From NCBI GenBank assembly GCA_020852035.1, contig JADZBR010000338.1, positions 1 to 5,388 of the forward strand: a stretch of 5,388 nt of DNA. The letters run 5' to 3'. Origin of the DNA: Caulobacteraceae bacterium (GTDB taxonomy: Bacteria; Pseudomonadota; Alphaproteobacteria; Caulobacterales; Caulobacteraceae). The translations under genes were made by a program, and so were the position numbers. The notes below the pieces were generated by a model. It was not told the DNA's origin. It ran no database searches and saw nothing but the letters and a program-made list of their open reading frames with translations. Each line of letters begins with the position of its first letter. Positions within the stretch are counted from its first letter, which is position 1. This document shows positions 1 through 5,388 of this stretch, one piece after another.

Positions 1-53
1 ACGCTGCCCGACCAGTTGCGCCATCCGGCCTCGGAGTCGACGACCTTGGCCAT
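1..53 (-). CDS. Partial N-terminus, probable FAD-binding oxidoreductase (lactone oxidase type)
   Basis: An ATG at 53-51 (minus strand) shares its A with the TGA of the amidase (TGATG overlap) and opens a frame that stays open to the window edge, giving MAKVVDSEAGWRNWSGSV. No convincing Shine-Dalgarno lies in the preceding amidase codons, so translation is probably coupled to the amidase by re-initiation. The W-R-N-W-S-G segment resembles the first residues of FAD-linked sugar-lactone oxidases (FAD_binding_4 followed by a D-arabinono-lactone oxidase domain), whose N-terminus often reads W-x-N-W-x-G just before the first FAD-binding strand. This is recognition from a very short stretch. The presence of a coupled gene is better supported than its product. 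The flavin-binding and catalytic domains lie outside the window. Confidence 0.5.
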   Translation of the reverse strand, partial: MAKVVDSEAGWRNWSGS

Positions 54-1480
54 CAGGCGGCCAGCGACGGGCGGCGATCGCGCCAGGGCAGGGCGTCCTC
101 CAGCTGGCCCGCCAGGCGGAACAGGGTGGCTTCGTCGGCGTAGCGGGCGGTGAACATCATCCCCAGCGGCAGGCCCGAGGCGGACCAGGCCAGCGGCAGC
201 GACATCGACGGCTGGCCGGTGAAGTTGAACGGCGGGGTGAACGGGAACGAGGTGCTCTGCCGGCGGTCGAACTCGCGCAGTTCGATCTTGCTCGGGTCCA
301 TGTCGTCGACCCGCGGCGGCGGGGTGCCGAGCACCGGGCAGAAGTAGACGTCGAAGGGCTGCAGGCTGGCCAGGATCTGGCGCTCCATCACCCTGAGCTG
401 CTGCCAGCCCCACATGGAGTCCTGGCCGCTGATCCGCATGCCGCCCTCGTAGCCGCGGCGGGCCAGGGGACCCAGGTCGTCCGGCCCCGGCTCGCGGCCG
501 AGCAGTTCGATCCTGCGCTTCATCCCGGCCGAGAAGTTGCCGGCCGAGACCAGACTCTGGGCGCGGTAGAGCGTGCGCCAGTCGAGCTCGATGTCATGCG
601 GGACGAGCTCGTGGCCGAGCCCGCGCAGGGTCTCGACGATACCCTCGAAGGCGGCCTGCACCTCCGGATCGATCGGCCGGCCGGAGGCCGTGCGGCTGGA
701 ATAGCCGATCCGCAGCTTGCCGGGGGAGGTGGTCGCTTCCTCCAGATAGGGCCGCGCCTTGGGCGGCGGCGCATAGGGGCTGTCGGCTTCCGCATAGCCG
801 GTGGCATCCAGCATGGCGGCTGAATCGCGCACGCTGCGGCTGACCACGTGGTCGACGGAGAAGCCGATGGCGCGGTCGTAGTCGTCCGGCCCGTTCGGGT
901 TGCGGTCGCGGGTGACCTTCAGCCCCACCAGGCCGCAGCAGGCGGCCGGGATGCGGATCGAGCCCAGGCCGTCGCTAGCGTGGGCCAGCGGCACGAGCCC
1001 GGCCGCCACCGCCGAGGCCGCGCCGCCGGACGAGCCGCCGGAGACGTGGTCGGTGTTCCAGGGATTGCGGCAGGCGCCCAGCCTGTCGGAGATGGTGACG
1101 CCGGGGATGCCGTACTCCGGTGTATTGGTCTTGCCGACCAGCACCACGCCGGCCTTGCGAAAGCGGGTCACCAGCTCGCTGTCGCGCGTATCCGGCGCGT
1201 CGGTGGAGAACCGGCTGCCGGAGGTGCGCGGCCAGCCGGCGACCTCCAGGCCCAGGTCCTTGATCAGGAACGGCACGCCGGCGAACGGGCCCTCCAGCGG
1301 CTTGCCGGCCGTCGCGCGAGCCTCGTCATAGGCTTTGTGGACCACCGCATTGAGCGCGCCGTTGTGGCGCTCGATCCCCTCGATGGCCGTCTCGACCAGC
1401 TCCAGCGGCGAGACCTCGCCCTTTCGCACCAGCTCGGCCAGGGCGAGCCCGTCGTGTCTGGCGTAATCCTCGAACCGCAT
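53..1480 (-). CDS. Amidase signature (AS) family hydrolase
   Basis: A complete 475-aa enzyme of the amidase-signature superfamily, which hydrolyses carboxamide (sometimes ester) bonds with a Ser-cisSer-Lys triad. The triad is visible: Lys74 in FLIKDL, the cis-Ser at Ser150 in SGGSSGGAA (147-155), and the nucleophile Ser174 in ASDGLGSIRIPAA. Other family marks are GKTNTPEYG (116-124), RNPWN (138-142) and CGLVGLK (182-188). The length is normal for stand-alone AS enzymes, and the overall pattern is closest to the NylA-like or general amidase group, so the substrate cannot be named. There is no signal peptide; it should be cytoplasmic. The start is set by a strong Shine-Dalgarno six bases upstream. 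One oddity is Leu172 where most relatives have Gly or another small residue in the oxyanion-hole loop (D-G-x-G-S). Its stop overlaps the start of the next gene, so the two form a coupled pair. Confidence 0.95.
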   Translation of the reverse strand: MRFEDYARHDGLALAELVRKGEVSPLELVETAIEGIERHNGALNAVVHKAYDEARATAGKPLEGPFAGVPFLIKDLGLEVAGWPRTSGSRFSTDAPDTRDSELVTRFRKAGVVLVGKTNTPEYGIPGVTISDRLGACRNPWNTDHVSGGSSGGAASAVAAGLVPLAHASDGLGSIRIPAACCGLVGLKVTRDRNPNGPDDYDRAIGFSVDHVVSRSVRDSAAMLDATGYAEADSPYAPPPKARPYLEEATTSPGKLRIGYSSRTASGRPIDPEVQAAFEGIVETLRGLGHELVPHDIELDWRTLYRAQSLVSAGNFSAGMKRRIELLGREPGPDDLGPLARRGYEGGMRISGQDSMWGWQQLRVMERQILASLQPFDVYFCPVLGTPPPRVDDMDPSKIELREFDRRQSTSFPFTPPFNFTGQPSMSLPLAWSASGLPLGMMFTARYADEATLFRLAGQLEDALPWRDRRPSLAA

Positions 1481-1486
1481 CCAAAG

Positions 1487-1494
1487 CTCCTCCC
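1487..1494 (-). promoter_or_regulatory. Ribosome binding site of the amidase
   Basis: Read on the minus strand this is GGGAGGAG, followed by a six-base spacer (CTTTGG) and the ATG at 1480-1478. It is a near-ideal anti-Shine-Dalgarno match and fixes the amidase start. Confidence 0.8.
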
Positions 1495-1575
1495 GATCGC
1501 CCGACCTTAAGGCCGCGCGGCGGCGCCCGTCACGCCCTTAAGCGGCGATTGACACACATGGGCCGGCCGGCGCTC

Positions 1576-1601
1576 GCCGCGGCATTTTGACTGTCCGCGG
1601 C
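1576..1601. other. Small GC-rich hairpin in the divergent intergenic region
   Basis: GCCGCGG (1576-1582) and CCGCGGC (1595-1601) can pair as a seven-base stem around a 12-base AT-richer loop (cattttgactgt). Each CCGCGG core is itself a palindrome, so this could equally be two copies of a protein-binding half-site. No T-tract follows on either side, so it does not look like an intrinsic terminator. It lies between two divergent genes, where a terminator is not needed. Function unknown. Confidence 0.3.
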
Positions 1602-1616
1602 CCGCCGATGGCGTCG

Positions 1617-1642
1617 GTAACCTCTCGTTAGGGGGTGTTAAC
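1617..1642 (+). promoter_or_regulatory. Candidate CtrA-like box (TTAA-type half-sites)
   Basis: Three TTAA-like half-sites sit almost one helical turn apart: GTAA at 1617, TTAG at 1628 and TTAAC at 1638. The first two have the seven-base spacing of the alphaproteobacterial CtrA consensus TTAA-N7-TTAA. The third is a perfect TTAAC half-site but is spaced six bases from the second. The cluster is about 100 bases upstream of the propeller gene, in the least GC-rich part of the region. CtrA is the cell-cycle master regulator of Caulobacterales and often controls envelope genes. The match is degenerate and is offered as a candidate only. Confidence 0.25.
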
Positions 1643-1742
1643 GCGCAATGCCGACCGCGCGGTTTTGTCGTCACGAAGGGTGCGCGCCGGCGCGCTAGCG
1701 TGATGGTGACGACTTGAGTCGCGGGTCGGGGTTGTTCAGCTT

Positions 1743-4256
1743 ATGCCGTTGTTTTCATCGAGTTTTGACCTTGCTTCCCTGAACGGCGGCAACGGTGTGC
1801 GGCTCACCGGAGAGGCCATCGGGGACGGGGCTTCGGTGGTCGCCGTGATCGGCGATTTCAACGGCGACGGCTTCGACGATCTGGTCATCGGCGCCCCCGG
1901 CCGCGACCCCTCGGGGCGAACCGACGCCGGCGGGGTCTACATCGTCTACGGCCGCGCCGACTGGCCGGTCTCGCTGGGCCTTGGCGGGCCGGCGCAGGGC
2001 AGCCTCAAGATCGACGGGCTGACCGCCGCCGACCTCGCCGGCTGGTCGGTGGCCGGGGCCGGCGACCTCACCGGCGACGGCTTCGACGACCTGGTGATCG
2101 GCGCGCCGCAGGCCGACGCCGGCGGCGCGCGGCCGGGCGCGGCCTGTGTGGTCTTCGGCGCCGCCGGCGGTCCGGCCGGCGGCCTGTCGCTGGCGGGCCT
2201 CACCGGCGCCAATGGCTTCCGTATCGAGGGCGGGGCGGGCAATGACGCCTTCGGCTATTCAGTGGCCGCGGCCGGCGACCTGAACGGCGACGGCTTCGAC
2301 GACCTGGTGATCGGCGCGCCGCAGGCCGACCCTTCGGGGCGCGACTGGGCCGGCTCGGCCTATGTGGTGTTCGGCAAGGCGTCCGGCTTCGCCGCCGAGA
2401 TCGACCTTTCGGCGCTGGACGGGGCCAACGGCTTTCGCATCGCCGGCGCGCTCGATGGCGACTGGGCCGGCGAGGCGGTGGCGGCGGCCGGCGACGTCAA
2501 CGGCGACGGCTATGGCGACCTCCTGATCGGCGCCCCGACCGCCAGTCCAAACGGTCGCTACGAGGCCGGTTCGGCCTGGCTGCTGTTCGGCTCGGCCACG
2601 GGCTTCGCGGCGACGGTCGACCTCGCGGCGCCGGGCGCCGGCGTGGCGCGCTTCTCGGGCGCGACGGCTGGCGAGCGGGCGGGTGACGCCCTGGCGGCGC
2701 TGGGCGACGTCAACGGCGACGGCCTGGCCGACTTCGCGCTCGGCGCGCCGGCGGCCGATCCGGGCGGGCGGGGCGACGCGGGCGCGGTCTATGTGATCTA
2801 CGGGCGCGCCGGCGGCTTCGGCGACGGACTCGAGCTTTCCGCCCTGACCGCCCAGCAGGGCTTCCGCATCCTCGGTGGCGCGACGCAGGACCTGACGGGC
2901 CTCTCGGTCTCGGCGGCGGGAGACCTCAACCGCGACGGCCTCGCCGACATCCTGGTGGGCGCGCCGGGGCGCGACCCGGCCGCCGGGGCGGAGGCCGGCG
3001 GCGCCTTCGTGATCTACGGCCGCGCGGGGGCGGCGCCCGATGTCGACCTCAGTCTGGCGGGGACCGCCAGCGTGCGGTTCCTGGGCGCCAGCGCCGACGA
3101 TGCGGCCGGCGCCTCGGTGGCCGGCTATGGCGACTTCAACGGCGACGGCCTGGACGACATCCTGATCGGCGCGCCCTACGGCCAGGGCGCCGGGGTCAGC
3201 GAGACGGGCGTCGGCTATGTGATCTTCAGCCCGCCGCTCGACCAGCCGACGGCGGGGCCGGACTCCATTTCCGGCTCCAACGGCCCGGACACGCTGAACG
3301 GCCTCGGCGGCGACGACATGCTTCGCGGCGTCGGCGGCGATGACCTGCTGAACGGCGGGGCGGGGACCGACCGGGCCGGCTACGGCGGCGCCTCGGCCAG
3401 CTTCGCCTGGTGGCGGGGCGACGATGGCCAGTGGCGGGTGCAGGACCTGCGGCCCGGCGCGCCGGAGGGCCTCGATGCACTGACGGACATCGAGGTGCTG
3501 CAGTTCACCGACCGCGCGATCCAGATCGTCGGCGCGCTCACCGCCACGGCGCTGTTCTACGCCTACGAGAACGTGATGCGCGCCCAGCCGCTGTCCGGCG
3601 AGGCGCAAGCCTTCGTGGGCGGGCTGACGGCGGAGGTGAACGCCGGGACCAAAACGCTCGCCCAGGCCTTCGACGCCATCGTCGCGCGCGCCGACCAGAC
3701 CACCGCGGTGGCGGCGATGAGCTACCAGTTCTTCCTCGGCGAGGCGCCATCGAAGGGCGGCTTCGACTACCTGGTCTCGCCGACCGGGCCGAACCCGAAC
3801 AACCTCAACTCGGCCTACTACCAGTCGTTCAACATCGAGAACCGCTACATCAACTTCGCCGTCAACCTGGGCAAGGTCGGCGAGGGCGCGGCGGCCTTCC
3901 AGGCCGACTACGGCGGGCTGACGCTCTCGGCGGCGACCGCCAGGGCCTATGCCGACATCTTCGGCCTCGCGCCCTCGGCCGAGCGGCTGGACGCCATCCT
4001 CAACACGACGTTCGAGATCGGCGGCCAGACCCTCACCCGCGCCGACTATTTCGCGATCTACGGCGGCGACGGGCTTTCCGGCGTCGGGACCAAGGCGGCG
4101 ATGGTCGGCTGGCTGCTGACCGAGGCGGCCAAGGCGGACCTCGGGATGCTGGCCCGCGCGTCCAACGCCTACCTCGCCGACCTGGCCGACGGGGCGCCGT
4201 TCCTGGTCGATCTGGTGGGTGTCTACGGCCAGCCCGAGTGGGCCTACGGCGGCTGA
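1743..4256 (+). CDS. FG-GAP seven-bladed propeller / RTX / RsaA-anchor-like surface protein
   Basis: An 837-aa modular protein, probably exported and held on the cell surface. Residues 8-496 are seven FG-GAP repeats, each with a D-x-(N/T)-x-D-G-x-x-D Ca loop and a following GAP motif. Residues 511-546 are four RTX nonapeptides. Residues 547-596 form the DG-W-x-V-x-DL...L-T-D-I-E-x-L-Q-F-x-D module often seen after RTX repeats. Residues 599-837 resemble the N-terminal LPS-binding domain of Caulobacter RsaA. The N-terminus (MPLFSSSFDL) has no hydrophobic segment, so Sec export is unlikely; RTX repeats suggest type I secretion. The start is the only possible one: an in-frame TGA lies at 1707-1709 and no other start codon intervenes. 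The Shine-Dalgarno is poor. The DUF1800 gene follows after 19 bases with no terminator, so they are likely cotranscribed. Ligand unknown. The propeller and RTX calls are secure; the anchor call rests on remembered RsaA sequence. Confidence 0.93.
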   Translation: MPLFSSSFDLASLNGGNGVRLTGEAIGDGASVVAVIGDFNGDGFDDLVIGAPGRDPSGRTDAGGVYIVYGRADWPVSLGLGGPAQGSLKIDGLTAADLAGWSVAGAGDLTGDGFDDLVIGAPQADAGGARPGAACVVFGAAGGPAGGLSLAGLTGANGFRIEGGAGNDAFGYSVAAAGDLNGDGFDDLVIGAPQADPSGRDWAGSAYVVFGKASGFAAEIDLSALDGANGFRIAGALDGDWAGEAVAAAGDVNGDGYGDLLIGAPTASPNGRYEAGSAWLLFGSATGFAATVDLAAPGAGVARFSGATAGERAGDALAALGDVNGDGLADFALGAPAADPGGRGDAGAVYVIYGRAGGFGDGLELSALTAQQGFRILGGATQDLTGLSVSAAGDLNRDGLADILVGAPGRDPAAGAEAGGAFVIYGRAGAAPDVDLSLAGTASVRFLGASADDAAGASVAGYGDFNGDGLDDILIGAPYGQGAGVSETGVGYVIFSPPLDQPTAGPDSISGSNGPDTLNGLGGDDMLRGVGGDDLLNGGAGTDRAGYGGASASFAWWRGDDGQWRVQDLRPGAPEGLDALTDIEVLQFTDRAIQIVGALTATALFYAYENVMRAQPLSGEAQAFVGGLTAEVNAGTKTLAQAFDAIVARADQTTAVAAMSYQFFLGEAPSKGGFDYLVSPTGPNPNNLNSAYYQSFNIENRYINFAVNLGKVGEGAAAFQADYGGLTLSAATARAYADIFGLAPSAERLDAILNTTFEIGGQTLTRADYFAIYGGDGLSGVGTKAAMVGWLLTEAAKADLGMLARASNAYLADLADGAPFLVDLVGVYGQPEWAYGG
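1764..3230 (+). other. Seven FG-GAP repeats forming a complete beta-propeller domain
   Basis: Residues 8-496 of the 1743-4256 protein. The Ca loops start (Gly of GDxNGDG) at residues 37, 107, 178, 250, 321, 393 and 463, giving intervals of 70, 71, 72, 71, 72 and 70. A typical blade runs DLSAL-GxNGFRIxGA, then GxSVAAAGDxNGDGxDDLxIGAP, then AGxxYVxFG. Seven units match the seven blades of integrin-alpha propellers and related bacterial FG-GAP proteins. Asp occupies loop positions 1, 5 and 9 in all seven. Position 3 is Asn except in blade 2 (Thr), and blade 6 has Arg at position 4. All sites therefore look able to bind Ca. The blades are the usual platform for protein or glycan binding; which ligand cannot be read from sequence. 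Confidence 0.92.
2072..2330 (+). repeat. 46-bp perfect direct repeat between propeller blades 2 and 3
   Basis: Bases 2072-2117 and 2285-2330 are identical, 213 bases (71 codons) apart, and both encode GDGFDDLVIGAPQAD. Just upstream the copies differ at only two of eleven bases. Other blades share the protein motif but not this level of DNA identity, so blades 2 and 3 look recently duplicated or homogenised by gene conversion. Confidence 0.85.
3273..3380 (+). other. Four RTX (hemolysin-type Ca-binding) nonapeptide repeats
   Basis: Residues 511-546 read as GSNGPDTLN, GLGGDDMLR, GVGGDDLLN and GGAGTDRAG, matching GGxGxDxLx. The first unit is slightly and the last clearly degenerate. Such repeats form a Ca-bound parallel beta-roll outside the cell and are a hallmark of type I secretion substrates. 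Here the block is short and lies between the propeller and the C-terminal domain, not close to the C-terminal end as in most RTX proteins. Confidence 0.88.
3537..4253 (+). other. C-terminal domain resembling the RsaA S-layer N-terminal anchor
   Basis: Residues 599-837. Compared with the N-terminal ~225 residues of C. crescentus RsaA as I remember them, the shared pattern is collinear. It comprises TA-L-x-x-AY near the start, TTAVA (653-657), YQFF-x-G-x-APS-x-x-G-x-D-x-LV (661-677), LN-x-AYY-x-x-F-x-x-ENR-x-INF-x-x-NL (689-709), KAA-(M/L)-(V/I)-G and a final DL-(A/S)-DGA (814-818). In RsaA this domain is known to hold the S-layer on the cell through the O-antigen of lipopolysaccharide. The Y-x-x-x-x-G-x-AP-x-x-x-G-x-D segment also recalls DUF4214, which may be a distant relative or the label a search returns. 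Anchoring is inferred from this similarity. Confidence 0.72.
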
Positions 4257-4259
4257 GCC

Positions 4260-4270
4260 GGAGGGGGAGG
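4260..4270 (+). promoter_or_regulatory. Tandem Shine-Dalgarno of the DUF1800 gene
   Basis: Two GGAGG cores lie at 4260-4264 and 4266-4270, 11 and 5 bases before the ATG at 4276. They fill most of the 19-base gap after the upstream stop codon, which supports separate, strong initiation of the second gene in the operon and fixes its start. Confidence 0.7.
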
Positions 4271-4275
4271 GGGAC

Positions 4276-5388
4276 ATGCGGCGATATCTGATCGGCTTTT
4301 CGATGGCCGGCCTCGCGGGCGCCGGCGGGCTGGGCCTGGCCTGGGTGGGCCCGCGGCTGCCGCCGCCCGCCCCGCCGGCCCAGCCGCCGGCGATGATGCG
4401 GCCGGAGGCGGTGCGACTGGCCAAGCAGGCGAGCTTCGGCCCCAGCCCAGACCTAGTGGCGAAGATCACCCAGCAGGGCGCGGCGACCTGGGTCGACGCC
4501 CAGCTCAATACGCAGCGCTCGACCTACGCCGACCTCGCGACGCGGGCGGTGAAGCGCAACTTCTGCAGCGGTCTGACCGGCCAGGCGTCGACCAACTGCA
4601 ACCGCGAGCATTTCACCTCGATCCCGGTCTCGATGCGGTTCTACGCCAACGCCGTGAACGGCGAGGACCAGCTGCGCCAGCGGGTGGCCTTCGCGCTCGG
4701 CCAGATCCTGGTGGCCTCCGAGAACGAGGTGAAGTCGACCGCTGGCATCGCCGCCTTCCACGAGATCCTGCTCGCCAACGCCTTCGGCAACTACCGCGAC
4801 ATCCTGGAGCAGGTGACCTTCAACCCGGTGATGGGCGACTACCTCGACATGGCCGACTCGCGGGCCACCTCGCCCAACGAGAACTACGCCCGCGAGCTGA
4901 TGCAGCTCTTCTCCCTGGGGGTGAACCGGCTCAACCCGGACGGCTCGCCGCAACTGGACACCACCGGCGCGGAGATTCCCACCTATACGCCCGACGACGT
5001 GCGCGGCGTGGCCCGCGCGCTCACCGGCTGGACCTACGCCCGTCTGAACGGCGCGGCGATCACCGACAACAACCAGATCGATTATGTCTCGCCGATGATC
5101 CCGGTCCCGGCGCGCTACGACACCGGGGCCAAGAGCTTCCTCGGCCGCACCGTGCCGGCCGGCGCCAGCCAGCAGGACAGCGTCAAGGCGGTGGTCGATG
5201 CGGTGTTCGAGCACCCCAACACCGGCCCCTACATCTCCAGGCGGCTGATCCAGCAGCTGGTCGTCTCCAACCCCTCGCCGGCCTACGTGAAGCGGGTCTC
5301 GGCGGTGTTCGACAACAACGGCCAGGGGGTGCGCGGCGACCTTAAGGCGGTGGTCCGCGCCATCCTGCTGGACGACGCGGCGCGCAAC
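4276..5388 (+). CDS. DUF1800 family protein, C-terminus beyond window
   Basis: An open frame of 371 codons from the ATG at 4276 to the window end, with no stop. DUF1800 hallmarks are RLAKQASFGPSPD (47-59), LRQRVAFALGQILVAS (about 131-146), NENYARELMQLFSLG (201-215), VARALTGW (245-252), HPNTGPYISRRLIQQLV (313-329) and VRGDLKAVVRAILLD (352-366). Family members usually run beyond 450 residues, so roughly the last fifth or more is missing. The N-terminus has MRRYLIGF followed by a Gly/Ala-rich hydrophobic stretch to about residue 25 and a Pro-rich linker (29-38). This is consistent with a Tat-like signal or a signal anchor, so the protein probably acts in the periplasm or beyond. Cys97 and Cys108 could form a disulphide. 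The biochemical function is unknown. DUF1800 genes are commonly followed by a DUF1501 gene, which would lie just outside. Confidence 0.93.
   Translation, partial: MRRYLIGFSMAGLAGAGGLGLAWVGPRLPPPAPPAQPPAMMRPEAVRLAKQASFGPSPDLVAKITQQGAATWVDAQLNTQRSTYADLATRAVKRNFCSGLTGQASTNCNREHFTSIPVSMRFYANAVNGEDQLRQRVAFALGQILVASENEVKSTAGIAAFHEILLANAFGNYRDILEQVTFNPVMGDYLDMADSRATSPNENYARELMQLFSLGVNRLNPDGSPQLDTTGAEIPTYTPDDVRGVARALTGWTYARLNGAAITDNNQIDYVSPMIPVPARYDTGAKSFLGRTVPAGASQQDSVKAVVDAVFEHPNTGPYISRRLIQQLVVSNPSPAYVKRVSAVFDNNGQGVRGDLKAVVRAILLDDAARN

Noticed and set aside
848..1510. 220-codon plus-strand frame opposite the amidase
   Set aside because: Antisense shadow of the amidase active-site region, with composition-driven sequence.
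1549..1554. TTGACA as a -35 box
   Set aside because: No acceptable -10 hexamer at 16-18 bases downstream (gctcgc region), nor a Caulobacter-type GCTANAWC at 10-14 bases.
1694..1701. GCTAGCGT as a Caulobacter-type -10 for the propeller gene
   Set aside because: The position (about 40 bases before the ATG) is attractive and the GCTA core fits, but no -35 of the right spacing is present; the nearest TTGTCG (1665-1670) is 23 bases away. Not strong enough to annotate.
1764..3230. CRISPR-like or tandem DNA repeat array
   Set aside because: The ~213-base periodicity is explained by protein-coding FG-GAP blades, with variation at codon level and an unbroken reading frame.
3410..4291. 293-codon plus-strand frame overlapping the anchor domain
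   Set aside because: Arg/Gly/Ala-rich out-of-frame translation with no family signal; it overlaps the recognised RsaA-like region.
2259..4508. 749-codon open frame on the minus strand opposite the propeller gene
   Set aside because: It is an antisense shadow: in very GC-rich DNA with few TTA/CTA/TCA codons the complementary frame stays open. Its translation is low-complexity (R/A/V/G-rich) with no recognisable domain, while the plus strand has clear, collinear domains.
4453..5214. 253-codon open frame on the minus strand opposite DUF1800
   Set aside because: Same effect; the plus-strand frame carries well-conserved DUF1800 motifs across the whole interval.

Overview
The window is high-GC bacterial DNA with strongly GC-biased third codon positions. 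The gene content points to an alphaproteobacterium of the Caulobacterales (Caulobacter or Phenylobacterium type). The strongest clue is a domain at the C-terminus of the central gene that closely resembles the N-terminal, lipopolysaccharide-binding anchor of the Caulobacter S-layer protein RsaA. This comparison was made from memory of the RsaA sequence, not by a search.

Layout. The left arm (1-1480) is read on the minus strand. It holds a complete amidase-signature hydrolase (53-1480). Its stop codon overlaps by one base the ATG of a second gene that leaves the window at base 1; the 17 visible codons look like the start of an FAD-dependent lactone-oxidase-type oxidoreductase. A 262-base divergent intergenic region (1481-1742) follows. 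It carries a strong Shine-Dalgarno for the amidase, a small GC-rich hairpin and a cluster of TTAA-like half-sites resembling a degenerate CtrA box.

The right arm (1743-5388) is read on the plus strand and looks like an operon. Its first gene (1743-4256, 837 aa) encodes a modular surface or secreted protein with three parts in order. These are seven FG-GAP repeats at a regular 70-72 residue period (a complete seven-bladed, integrin-alpha-like propeller with Ca-binding loops), four RTX nonapeptides, and the RsaA-type anchor. There is no Sec signal peptide, so type I secretion followed by attachment to O-antigen is the likely route. Nineteen bases downstream, behind a tandem Shine-Dalgarno, begins a DUF1800 protein with a Tat-like or lipid-less hydrophobic N-terminus. 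It is cut by the window end at 371 codons.

The two arms look functionally separate: a cytoplasmic small-molecule catabolic pair on the left and an envelope or export cluster on the right. The observation most worth following is the propeller fused to an S-layer-type anchor and cotranscribed with DUF1800. It suggests a tethered Ca-dependent adhesin or binding scaffold that shares the S-layer attachment mechanism.
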